20,448 bases of DNA from Actinomycetes bacterium (lineage in GTDB: Bacteria > Actinomycetota > Actinomycetes > Actinomycetales > Cellulomonadaceae), in NCBI GenBank assembly GCA_023428465.1, contig JAEYXM010000024.1, positions 1-20,448 on the forward strand, written 5' to 3'. The translations under genes were made by a program, and so were the position numbers. Numbering within the stretch: the stretch's first letter is position 1; the number at the start of each line of letters is the position of its first letter. Below are positions 14,221 through 20,448 of this stretch, one piece after another. Under the pieces are notes generated by a model. That model was not told the DNA's origin. It ran no database searches and worked only from the letters and a program-made list of their open reading frames with translations.

Positions 14221-16327
14221 CCCCGCCCGCCTCGGCGGTCGGCCGGAAGTCACGCGGCCGGACCCGCGCCCACACGAACTTGCCCTCGCCGGACGGACGC
14301 CAGCCCCAGTCCCCGCGCCGCTCGACGATCCGCATCCCGTACCCGCCCACGCGCCCGGGGTGCCCGTCCGTCGTGACCGGCGGAGCGGGGTTGGAGTCCT
14401 CCACCTCGATGCGCAGCCCGTCGCCGGTGTCGAACAGGCGCAGCACCACGTGCCCCCACCCGTGCATGACGGCGTTCGCGACCAGCTCGGAGACGACGAG
14501 CTCGGCGCTCGCAGCCCCGGGGATGCCCCAGGCCGCGCACGTGCGCACGACGGCGTGCCGCGCCCGCCCGATCGACGCGGGTTCGCTCGGCAGCGACCAT
14601 CGCCGACGCCGCGGCGCCCCGCTCCCGGTCGGCTCGTGCGTCGGGTCGGGCACGCGCACGACGACGACCGCGACGTCGTCCTCGGGCGCCTCGCCCAGGC
14701 GCGACAGGAGCTCCTCGCCCACGCCTGCGGCGTCGGTCCCGCCCGTGGACCCGCAGGCGTCGACGAGCGCCTCCAGCCCGGCGCGCAGCGGCCGGGACCG
14801 GCGCTCGATGAGACCGTCGGTGTAGAGCACCAGGACGTCCCCCGGGCCCAGGTCGGCCCGCTCCGTCGTCCGGCCGCCGCTGCCGAAGCCCACGAGCGGC
14901 CCGACCGCGCCGTCGAGCGTGGCCACGGACGACCCGCGGACCACCAGCGGGGGCAGGTGCCCGGCGCGGGAGTACTCCACGCGCCAGCCGTCCCCGCTGC
15001 GCGTGAGCACGGCGAGCACGAGGCTCGCGCTGCGCGGGATGCGCATCCCGGCGACCAGCTGGTCCACGCGGTTGAGGACGTCACCCGGCTCGCCGGGCTC
15101 GAACGCGTACGCCCGGACGACGGAGCGCAGCTGCCCCATGGCCGCGGCCGCCTCGACGTCGTGCCCGACGACGTCCCCGACGACCACCGCGACGACGCCC
15201 GGGGAGAGCTGCAGGACGTCGTACCAGTCGCCGCCGACCTGCGCGTGCCCGGAGCTCGGCGCGTAGTACGTCCACACGTCGAGGTCGGCGACCTCGGCCT
15301 GCTCGGGGAGCATCGCGCGCTGCAGGGTCTCGGCGAGCCGGTGCTCGCGCGCGTAGAGGCGCACGTTGTCCACGGCCATGCCGACGCGTCGCACGACGAG
15401 GTACAGGACGGTGCGGTCGTCGTCGTCCAGGCCGGCGAGCCCGACGCCGCGCAGCGGGACGGTCGCGAGGAGGGCCAGCGTGCTGCGGCGTCCGGCGACC
15501 GCGTGCACGACGATGGTCACACCGGCGCCGAGCGCATCGGTGAGGCGGCGGACGAGCGACGCGGTGACCGGGCCCGTCGCGGACGTGGCGCCCGTGACGA
15601 CCTCGATCGGCCCGTCGAGGCGGCCGTTCAGCAGGTCGTGCACCGGGTCCGCGGGCGCGTCGGCGCCGCGCTCGCCGCGCTGCGGCCGGACGTGGGCCGC
15701 ACCGGACGAGGCGATGCCGTCGGCCGGCCGGACCCCGTCGTCGGAGGCGACGAAGAACCCGGCCCACGCGACGACGTCGTCCCGCAGGAGGGCGGCGATC
15801 TCACGCAGGACGTACGGGCTCTCGACGTCGGTCAGGATGTCGGAGACGCGGGTGACGAGGAACAGACCGGTGCGCGCCCGGCGCTCGGCCTCGATCGACT
15901 CCTGCTGCGCGGCGGCGTGCTCAACCTGCTGCGTGACGTCCACGTGGACGCCGACGACGTGGGTGACGGCCCCGGCCTCGTCCCGCACGGGGGTCACCGA
16001 CACCTGGTTCCAGAACGGCACGCCGTCGCGTCGGTAGCTCAGGACCGTGGCCGTGGCGGACCGCCCGGCCTGGACGGCGTCGGCCAGGCGCGCGGCCTCC
16101 GCCCGGTCGGTCCCGGGTCCGTGCAGGACGCTCGGCGGCGGCTTGCCGACGACGTCGGCCAGCTCGTAGCCGGTCGTGCGCGTGAAGGCGTCGTTGACCC
16201 ACACGATCGGCCGGCCGGGGGCCACGGCGTCGGCGATGAGGATCGACACCTCGGTGGCCCGGAGCGCCCTGTCCCGGATCTCGGCGAGGTGGGCGTCGGA
16301 CGGAACCCCGGGTGCGGGATTGACCAC
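14213..16327 (-). CDS. PAS-GAF-SpoIIE phosphatase-RsbW-type kinase fusion (partner-switching regulator)
   Basis: 704 residues, cytosolic, no membrane segment. Residues 22-134 are a PAS domain of LOV-like build (IVWVNDAFTRTTGYE, HGPGTD, FWNQVSVTPVRD, VGVHVDVT) but without the photoactive Cys: that loop reads GKPPPSVL. Residues about 150-335 are GAF-like. Residues 345-557 are a SpoIIE/PP2C phosphatase with all acidic metal ligands visible: Asp367 and Asp370 (GGDWYD), Asp385 (VGDVVGHD), Asp504 (YTDG), Asp550/551 (EDDVA). Residues 578-690 are an RsbW-like HATPase with the N-box SELVANAVMHG (Glu614, Asn618) and GGYGMRIV. It thus carries opposing activities toward STAS proteins, as in OsaC of Streptomyces and Rv1364c of M. 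tuberculosis. GTG 16327 is chosen because GGAGG lies 5 nt upstream (GTG 16330 would leave 2 nt). Confidence 0.93.
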   Translation of the reverse strand: MVNPAPGVPSDAHLAEIRDRALRATEVSILIADAVAPGRPIVWVNDAFTRTTGYELADVVGKPPPSVLHGPGTDRAEAARLADAVQAGRSATATVLSYRRDGVPFWNQVSVTPVRDEAGAVTHVVGVHVDVTQQVEHAAAQQESIEAERRARTGLFLVTRVSDILTDVESPYVLREIAALLRDDVVAWAGFFVASDDGVRPADGIASSGAAHVRPQRGERGADAPADPVHDLLNGRLDGPIEVVTGATSATGPVTASLVRRLTDALGAGVTIVVHAVAGRRSTLALLATVPLRGVGLAGLDDDDRTVLYLVVRRVGMAVDNVRLYAREHRLAETLQRAMLPEQAEVADLDVWTYYAPSSGHAQVGGDWYDVLQLSPGVVAVVVGDVVGHDVEAAAAMGQLRSVVRAYAFEPGEPGDVLNRVDQLVAGMRIPRSASLVLAVLTRSGDGWRVEYSRAGHLPPLVVRGSSVATLDGAVGPLVGFGSGGRTTERADLGPGDVLVLYTDGLIERRSRPLRAGLEALVDACGSTGGTDAAGVGEELLSRLGEAPEDDVAVVVVRVPDPTHEPTGSGAPRRRRWSLPSEPASIGRARHAVVRTCAAWGIPGAASAELVVSELVANAVMHGWGHVVLRLFDTGDGLRIEVEDSNPAPPVTTDGHPGRVGGYGMRIVERRGDWGWRPSGEGKFVWARVRPRDFRPTAEAGGGR

Positions 16328-16350
16328 CACCGCCTCCGATCGTCTAGCGT
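16320..16350 (+). promoter_or_regulatory. Divergent promoter region of the phosphatase/kinase and second STAS genes
   Basis: On the plus strand TTGACC (16320-16325) and TAGCGT (16345-16350) are 19 bp apart and face the STAS2 gene. On the minus strand TAGACG (16346-16341) overlaps the same CTAG and lies about 13 nt before the phosphatase GTG, with GGAGG between. The two -10-like boxes overlap, so transcription in one direction may hinder the other. The plus-strand -35 lies within the phosphatase coding start. Confidence 0.4.
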
Positions 16351-16363
16351 TCGACGCAGACAC

Positions 16364-16386
16364 CCGCGGCGGCGTGTGCGCCGCGG
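16364..16386 (+). other. Strong hairpin in the STAS2 leader
   Basis: CCGCGGCG (16364-16371) is fully complementary to CGCCGCGG (16379-16386) with a 7-nt loop. It would lie in the 5' untranslated region about 40 nt before the STAS2 start, so it could act on mRNA stability, attenuation or as a regulator site. No known riboswitch class is recognised. Confidence 0.5.
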
Positions 16387-16425
16387 CGTGCCGGGGATTC
16401 GAAACGGTTCCATCGAGGGAGCAAC

Positions 16426-16950
16426 GTGCACAACGGTAACGACGGGCACGGCCACCCCACGGACGAGCAGACCGCGGGCCTTGCACCCGGCGAGACGGCC
16501 CAGCCTGCCACGTCCGGCGAGGACTCACCTGTCGAGGTCGCGGACAACCCGCGGGCCGTCGACCCCAACGAGCCCGCCTCCGTGCACGTCATCGTCACCC
16601 GCGACCGCACGCGCATCGTCGTGTCCGGCGAGATCGACGCGGACCTCGGTCCCGACCTCACGGAGGCTGCGGCGGACGCGGAGGCGACCGGTCTGCCGAT
16701 CGAGGTCGACGCGACGCACGTCACCTTCATGGACTCCAGCGGCATCGCCTTCCTCGCTCGCCTCGCCTCGCGGTCCGCGGACCGCGTGCGTGTGCTCCGT
16801 GCCCCCGACACGGTCCGCTTCCTGCTCGAGGTCACGAAGATCGGCGAGCTGCTCGACCTCGTCGACGACGCCGAGCCCGTGGCAGGCACCGGTGCTGAGC
16901 AGCTGCCGCGTATCGGGAGCACGGGCCCGACGCCCGACGACGCGGCCTGA
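16426..16950 (+). CDS. STAS-domain anti-anti-sigma-type protein with disordered N-terminal extension, DSSG type
   Basis: 174 residues. Residues 1-50 are polar, acidic and Gly/Pro-rich with no predicted fold (GNDGHGHPTDEQTAG...). Residues 52-155 form a STAS domain: HVIVTRDRTRIVVSGEID, PIEVDATHVTFMDSSGIAFLARL, RVRVLRAPDTVRFLLEVTKIGELLDLVDD. The canonical phosphoacceptor motif D103-S104-S105-G106 is intact, with Ser105 matching SpoIIAA Ser58. A short flexible tail follows. GTG 16426 has GAGGGA 5 nt upstream. It is divergent from the phosphatase/kinase gene (98 bp between starts), which probably acts on it. The sigma factor or other output partner is not in the window. A strong terminator follows. 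Confidence 0.92.
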   Translation: MHNGNDGHGHPTDEQTAGLAPGETAQPATSGEDSPVEVADNPRAVDPNEPASVHVIVTRDRTRIVVSGEIDADLGPDLTEAAADAEATGLPIEVDATHVTFMDSSGIAFLARLASRSADRVRVLRAPDTVRFLLEVTKIGELLDLVDDAEPVAGTGAEQLPRIGSTGPTPDDAA

Positions 16951-16982
16951 GCCCGGGGCCCGGCGCCCACGGGTACCCCGGA

Positions 16983-17028
16983 CACGACGAAGCCCGCCGA
17001 CCCTGCGAGGGTGGCGGGCTTCGTCGTG
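16983..17028. terminator. Very strong bidirectional terminator between STAS2 and fba
   Basis: CACGACGAAGCCCGCC (16983-16998) is perfectly complementary to the 16 bases at 17013-17028. Inside, ACCCT and AGGGT pair around a GCG loop, with one G bulged. A 16-bp outer stem plus a 5-bp inner stem, with GAAG/CTTC giving short T or A runs on both strands, placed between convergent genes. Confidence 0.92.
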
Positions 17029-17069
17029 CGTGAGCGCAGGTGCGCTGGTCGCGAAGGGTGTGCGGTGGG

Positions 17070-18092
<1,023 letters not shown>

Positions 18093-18174
18093 GGAGACTC
18101 CCTGGATGTTCGTGGGTGGGTTCGCCTCATGCTCCCACGAAACGACCCAGCTGACGGCGGGACCTGTGGCCACC

Positions 18175-18207
18175 GGGCCGATGCCGGGCCGATGCCGGGC
18201 CGATGCC
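18175..18207. repeat. Three 11-bp tandem repeats upstream of fba
   Basis: GGGCCGATGCC occurs three times in a row at 18175, 18186 and 18197, then breaks into GGGCAGGG. It lies 83-115 bp upstream of the fba start. Either polymerase slippage or a multi-site regulator target. Confidence 0.85.
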
Positions 18208-18231
18208 GGGCAGGGTCCGGTGCCGGCCGAA

Positions 18232-18249
18232 CGGGTCTCGCGTGACCCG
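18232..18249 (-). terminator. Hairpin past the orphan methyltransferase 3' end
   Basis: CGGGTC (18232-18237) pairs with GACCCG (18244-18249), 6-nt loop. It lies just past the stop of the orphan fragment on the minus strand, where the terminator of an ancestral gene would be. Confidence 0.4.
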
Positions 18250-18254
18250 AGCAG

Positions 18255-18367
18255 TCACCCTCCGGCGGTCGGCGCGTGCTGGGTCACCCACGTGTGCATC
18301 GCGATGGCCGCGGCCGCGCCGGCGTTGATCGACCGCGTGGACCCGAACTGGCGGATGTGCAGGACGT
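18255..18367 (-). pseudogene. Orphan 3' fragment of the SpoU/TrmH methyltransferase gene
   Basis: Bases 18281-18367 match 19707-19793, the end of the intact methyltransferase gene, at 86 of 87 positions. The single difference (C at 18309, A at 19735) is synonymous in an Ala codon. The match encodes residues 193-220 of the methyltransferase, including the third SPOUT motif (LHIRQFGSTRSINAG). After the shared WVT the fragment goes its own way: QHAPTAGG then TGA (18257-18255), whereas the intact gene ends RWA. So the fragment has a plausible native C-terminus of its own but no 5' part: homology stops abruptly at 18367. It lies next to fba, in the place expected for the original gene end. Confidence 0.88.
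18281..18367. repeat. 87-bp direct repeat, left copy (flanks padR cassette)
   Basis: Pairs with 19707-19793, one mismatch, same orientation. The two copies bracket 1339 bp that contain the padR and HAAS-protein genes. Homology ends sharply on both sides. Confidence 0.95.
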
Positions 18368-18408
18368 GGGCGGGCGGTGTCGTCGCAGGTCCGCGACGCC
18401 GGCGGTCA

Positions 18409-18445
18409 CTAGATAGACAGACCTACTAGCTAGACATACTATCTA
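18409..18445 (+). promoter_or_regulatory. padR promoter with candidate autoregulatory operator
   Basis: TAGACA (-35, 18414-18419), a 17-bp spacer and TACTAT (-10, 18437-18442) end 6 nt before the GTG at 18449, a textbook leaderless promoter. Superimposed are a 14-bp direct repeat, CTAGATAGACAGAC (18409-18422) and CTAGCTAGACATAC (18426-18439), 12 of 14 identical at a 17-bp period, and an outer dyad TAGATAG (18410-18416) with CTATCTA (18439-18445). The stretch is AT-rich in a very GC-rich context. PadR proteins usually repress their own operon, so this is the likely operator. Confidence 0.75.
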
Positions 18446-18448
18446 CCC

Positions 18449-18874
18449 GTGGCAGCCGACCCGACCGAGCCGACCGCGGGGCCCTCCGCGGAGCAGGCCG
18501 CGGAGCCGCCCGCCGGCGCTGCCGGCGAGGTCGAGTGGCCCGCGGACTGGCTGCGCGGCGTCCTCGGCGTCTGCGTGCTCCGCATCCTCGCGGACGGGCC
18601 CGCCTACGGGTACGCGATCTCGCTGCGCCTGGAGCAGGACGGGCTGGGCACCGTCAAAGGCGGCACCCTCTACCCGCTGCTCAGCCGCGTCGAGGCCGCC
18701 GGGCTGGTCGACGTCGAGTGGCGCGCCGGCGACGGCGGCCCGGGGCGCAAGTACTACTCGCTCACCGCGGCCGGCCGCCACCGGCTGGCGCAGGACGCCG
18801 GCCGGTGGGCCCGGTTCGCCGCACTGACCACGGGGCTCGTGAGCTCCCCCGACCCGACGCAGGAGCAGCGATGA
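18449..18874 (+). CDS. PadR-family transcriptional regulator
   Basis: 141 residues. A winged-helix DNA-binding domain covers residues 33-125: WLRGVLGVCVLRILADGPAYGYAISLRL (helices 1-2), GTLYPLLSRVEAAGLVDVEW (recognition helix) and GPGRKYYSLTAAGRHRLA (wing). The short C-terminus marks the PadR-s2-like small form. Residues 1-29 are an Ala/Pro/Glu-rich extension not typical of the family; a later start is possible, but no good ATG or GTG with a ribosome binding site lies between, and the GTG at 18449 sits exactly 6 nt past a strong -10. The stop overlaps the next ATG (ATGA). PadR regulators paired with HAAS-domain membrane proteins are a common actinobacterial and firmicute arrangement, where the regulator controls the pair. 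The effector is unknown. Confidence 0.93.
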   Translation: MAADPTEPTAGPSAEQAAEPPAGAAGEVEWPADWLRGVLGVCVLRILADGPAYGYAISLRLEQDGLGTVKGGTLYPLLSRVEAAGLVDVEWRAGDGGPGRKYYSLTAAGRHRLAQDAGRWARFAALTTGLVSSPDPTQEQR

Positions 18875-19659
18875 CCGACGCCGACCGGCCGGACCGTCGA
18901 CGCGACGGGGTGCGGTACGCCCTCGAACGCCAGGTCGCCCCGCACGTGGACCCGCGCTGGGCCGAGGCCCTGCTGCTCGAGCTGCGCCTGCGCGGCGTGC
19001 CCGGACGCACCATCGGGGAGGTGCTGGCCGAGGTCGACGCCCACTGCGTCGAGAGCGGCGAGACCGCCGCGGCCGCGTTCGGCGACGCCGCCGCCTACGG
19101 CCGCAGCCTCGACCTGCCCACCGACGACGACCTGTCCCCACGCGAGCTGTTCCCCGCGCTCGTCCGCGGCACCCTGCAGGCGCTCGGCCTGCTGGCCACG
19201 GTGTTCGGGGTCGGGGCGTGGGCGGCGGGCGAGCCGCTCGTGATCACCGTGGGGATGCTCTGCTTCGCCGGGGGCCTCCTCCTCGCCGAGCTGGTCCTCC
19301 TGCGCTACGCCGACACCGTGCTGCGCGCCGCCCTGCTCCGGTCCTGGGCACCCGCCGTCGGCTTCTTCATCGCCGTCAGCGCCGCGGTGGTCGTCCTGGT
19401 GCTGGCCGACCAGGAGGTCGCGACCGTCCCCGGCGCGTGGGCCGCGCTCCTCGGGCTCTGCCTGGTCGCGTCGGGCCAGGTGCTCGTGCTCCGGGCCGGC
19501 ACCGACGCCGGGGTCAGCGACGCGATCGTCCCGCCGCTCGGGCCCGCGCCCGCGCCGTCGCGGACCGCGGGTCTGCTGATGGTCGCCGCCACCTGGTCCA
19601 TCCCGTTGTGGACCGTCCTCCTGGCCGGGCTCACGTGGTGGCTCGCCACGCTCACGTGA
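18871..19659 (+). CDS. HAAS-domain multi-pass membrane protein
   Basis: 262 residues. Residues 15-85 form the soluble HAAS-type helical domain (ELRLRGVPGRTIGEVLAEVDAHCVESGETAAAAFGDAAAYGRSL), which in other systems occurs next to PadR regulators and is thought to sense or relay signals. Then about five to six membrane helices: about 98-118, 122-144, 160-180, 189-208 and 233-259. A Pro/Ala loop (PPLGPAPAPSR) precedes the last. The ATG at 18871 overlaps the padR stop and has AGGAG 5 nt upstream. No transporter or enzyme motif is seen. It is the last gene of the two-gene cassette between the 87-bp repeats. Confidence 0.85.
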   Translation: MTDADRPDRRRDGVRYALERQVAPHVDPRWAEALLLELRLRGVPGRTIGEVLAEVDAHCVESGETAAAAFGDAAAYGRSLDLPTDDDLSPRELFPALVRGTLQALGLLATVFGVGAWAAGEPLVITVGMLCFAGGLLLAELVLLRYADTVLRAALLRSWAPAVGFFIAVSAAVVVLVLADQEVATVPGAWAALLGLCLVASGQVLVLRAGTDAGVSDAIVPPLGPAPAPSRTAGLLMVAATWSIPLWTVLLAGLTWWLATLT

Positions 19660-19665
19660 GCGTCC

Positions 19666-19683
19666 CCGGCCGCCCCGGGCCGG
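19666..19683. terminator. Hairpin between the HAAS gene and the methyltransferase
   Basis: CCGGCC (19666-19671), loop GCCCCG, GGCCGG (19678-19683), in the 36-bp gap between convergent stops. No T-tract. Confidence 0.5.
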
Positions 19684-19695
19684 CGCCCGTGCACC

Positions 19696-20367
19696 TCACG
19701 CCCAGCGGGTCACCCACGTGTGCATCGCGATGGCAGCGGCCGCGCCGGCGTTGATCGACCGCGTGGACCCGAACTGGCGGATGTGCAGGACGTCGACGCA
19801 CGCGGCCTGCGCGGCGCCCGACAGGCCCGTGCCCTCCTGGCCGAACAGCAGGACGCAGGCCCGCGGCAACGGGTAGCCCTCGAGCGCGACCGAGCCCGGG
19901 GTGTTGTCGACCCCGAGGAGCGGCAGCCCCGCCCCGGCCGCCCACGCGGCGAGCGCGCCGACGTCGCCGTGGTGGCGCACGTGCTGGTAGCGGTCCGTGA
20001 CCATGGCGCCCCGGCGGTTCCAGCGGCGTCGGCCCACGATGTGCACCTGTGCCGCGAGGAAAGCGTTCGCCGTGCGGACGACCGAGCCGATGTTCAGGTC
20101 GTGCGCCCAGTTCTCCACCGCCACGTGGAACGGGTGCCGACGCGTGTCGAGGTCCGCCACGACCGCCTCGACCGTCCAGTACCGGTAGCGGTCGACGACG
20201 TTGCGCCGGTCGCCGTGGACGAGGAGCTCGGGGTCGTAGCGCGGGTCCAGCGGTGCGTCCGGCCCGTCACCGAGGCGCGGCCACGCCTCCGGGCCGCCCG
20301 CCCACGGGCCGACGCCGACGGCCGGGCGATCCTCGGCCGGGCGATCCTCGGTGGGGCGGTCCTCCAT
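19696..20367 (-). CDS. SpoU/TrmH-family RNA 2'-O-methyltransferase
   Basis: 223 residues. SPOUT (knotted) SAM-dependent methyltransferase acting on tRNA or rRNA ribose. Motif 1 is NIGSVVRTANAF (from Asn92, with Arg98), motif 2 LLFGQEGTGLS (173-183), motif 3 LHIRQFGSTRSINAGAAAAIAM (about 194-215), which forms the SAM-binding knot. The N-terminus has three near-identical five-residue repeats (EDRPT EDRPA EDRPA) from a 15-bp DNA repeat at 20321-20365; the conserved protein may begin later. The ATG at 20367 is 10 bp past the upstream gene's stop, so the two are co-transcribed. Its last 87 bp of shared sequence are duplicated near fba, and its final residues RWA come from the insert side of that duplication. 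Confidence 0.92.
   Translation of the reverse strand: MEDRPTEDRPAEDRPAVGVGPWAGGPEAWPRLGDGPDAPLDPRYDPELLVHGDRRNVVDRYRYWTVEAVVADLDTRRHPFHVAVENWAHDLNIGSVVRTANAFLAAQVHIVGRRRWNRRGAMVTDRYQHVRHHGDVGALAAWAAGAGLPLLGVDNTPGSVALEGYPLPRACVLLFGQEGTGLSGAAQAACVDVLHIRQFGSTRSINAGAAAAIAMHTWVTRWA
19707..19793. repeat. 87-bp direct repeat, right copy (inside the methyltransferase 3' end)
   Basis: Partner of 18281-18367. Here the repeat is the functional end of the methyltransferase reading frame. Confidence 0.95.
20321..20365. repeat. Three 15-bp repeats at the methyltransferase N-terminus
   Basis: GCCGGGCGATCCTCG at 20321-20335 and 20336-20350, with a diverged third copy at 20351-20365. In frame, so copy-number change would not break the gene. 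Confidence 0.85.
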
Positions 20368-20377
20368 CGTGACCGGC

Positions 20378-20448
20378 TCAGACCAGGTCGACGCGCAGGG
20401 CCGCAGCCGCCGCTCGGGCGCGGCCGCGGGCCTCGTCGACGTCGGCGC
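20378..20448 (-). CDS. 3' end of an upstream minus-strand gene, product not identifiable
   Basis: Only 22 residues plus stop are visible: ADVDEARGRARAAAAALRVDLV. The TGA is at 20380-20378, 10 bp before the methyltransferase ATG, so it is the preceding gene of the same operon. The helical Ala/Arg-rich tail is not diagnostic. In several actinobacteria pyrE lies near such a methyltransferase and fba, so orotate phosphoribosyltransferase is a guess only. Confidence 0.6.
   Translation of the reverse strand, partial: ADVDEARGRARAAAAALRVDLV

Noticed and set aside
16374..16398. Possible SigB/SigH-like promoter GTGT-N15-GGGGAT before STAS2
   Set aside because: Two mismatches to GTTT-N14-16-GGGTAT, it overlaps a GC hairpin, and short GC-rich matches are expected by chance in this genome.
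18871..19659. HAAS membrane protein as an ABC-type permease
   Set aside because: No ATP-binding partner gene, no permease motif; the N-terminal HAAS helix domain and PadR neighbour explain it better.
18368..19706. padR-HAAS segment as an insertion sequence or transposon
   Set aside because: No transposase, no terminal inverted repeats; the flanking repeats are 87 bp and derive from a gene end, unlike short target-site duplications.

Overview
The window is very GC-rich DNA, with G or C at almost every third codon position. It has many GTG starts, short intergenic gaps, 4-bp ATGA/GTGA gene overlaps, and a large share of genes that appear to be leaderless. These traits, and proteins such as a long-form FabG paired with a MaoC hydratase, PurS/PurQ and a SpoIIE-phosphatase/RsbW-kinase fusion, point to a high-GC actinobacterium. 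A Cellulomonas-like member of the Micrococcales is my best guess; this is inference from style, not a database match.

Layout. Positions 1-1938 (+) hold the end of a long FabG-type ketoreductase and an overlapping double-hotdog MaoC dehydratase. Positions 2026-3659 hold three small stand-alone genes: a pentapeptide-repeat protein, a VOC/glyoxalase-fold protein and, convergent, a GNAT acetyltransferase. Positions 3767-5702 (-) are a tightly overlapping operon purS-purQ-(GNAT/P-loop kinase fusion). Positions 5854-6431 hold a small lipoprotein gene and a 22-bp tandem repeat array in the divergent gap before a DUF4143-type ATPase (6432-7691, +). Then come purC (-), an L,D-transpeptidase lipoprotein (-), a secreted unknown (+), a small P-loop kinase (+), purD (-) and purA (-). 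So five purine genes (purS, purQ, purC, purD, purA) all lie on the minus strand, interleaved with unrelated plus-strand genes.

Positions 13850-16950 form a partner-switching signalling cassette. One 704-residue protein carries PAS, GAF-like, PP2C/SpoIIE phosphatase and RsbW-type HATPase domains. It is bracketed by two separate STAS anti-anti-sigma-type genes, one convergent (DSTG motif) and one divergent (DSSG motif). No sigma factor is present in the window. A very strong hairpin separates this cassette from fba (class II fructose-bisphosphate aldolase).

The right end (18255-20448) is the most unusual part. A PadR regulator and a HAAS-type membrane protein lie between two direct copies of the last ~87 bp of a SpoU/TrmH-family RNA methyltransferase gene. 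One copy is the 3' end of the intact gene. The other is an orphan fragment with a different C-terminal tail and stop, next to fba. This looks like the footprint of an insertion or recombination event that displaced the old 3' end of the methyltransferase gene. The padR promoter holds a striking AT-rich, CTAG-containing repeat likely to be its operator. The last 71 bp are the 3' end of another minus-strand gene.
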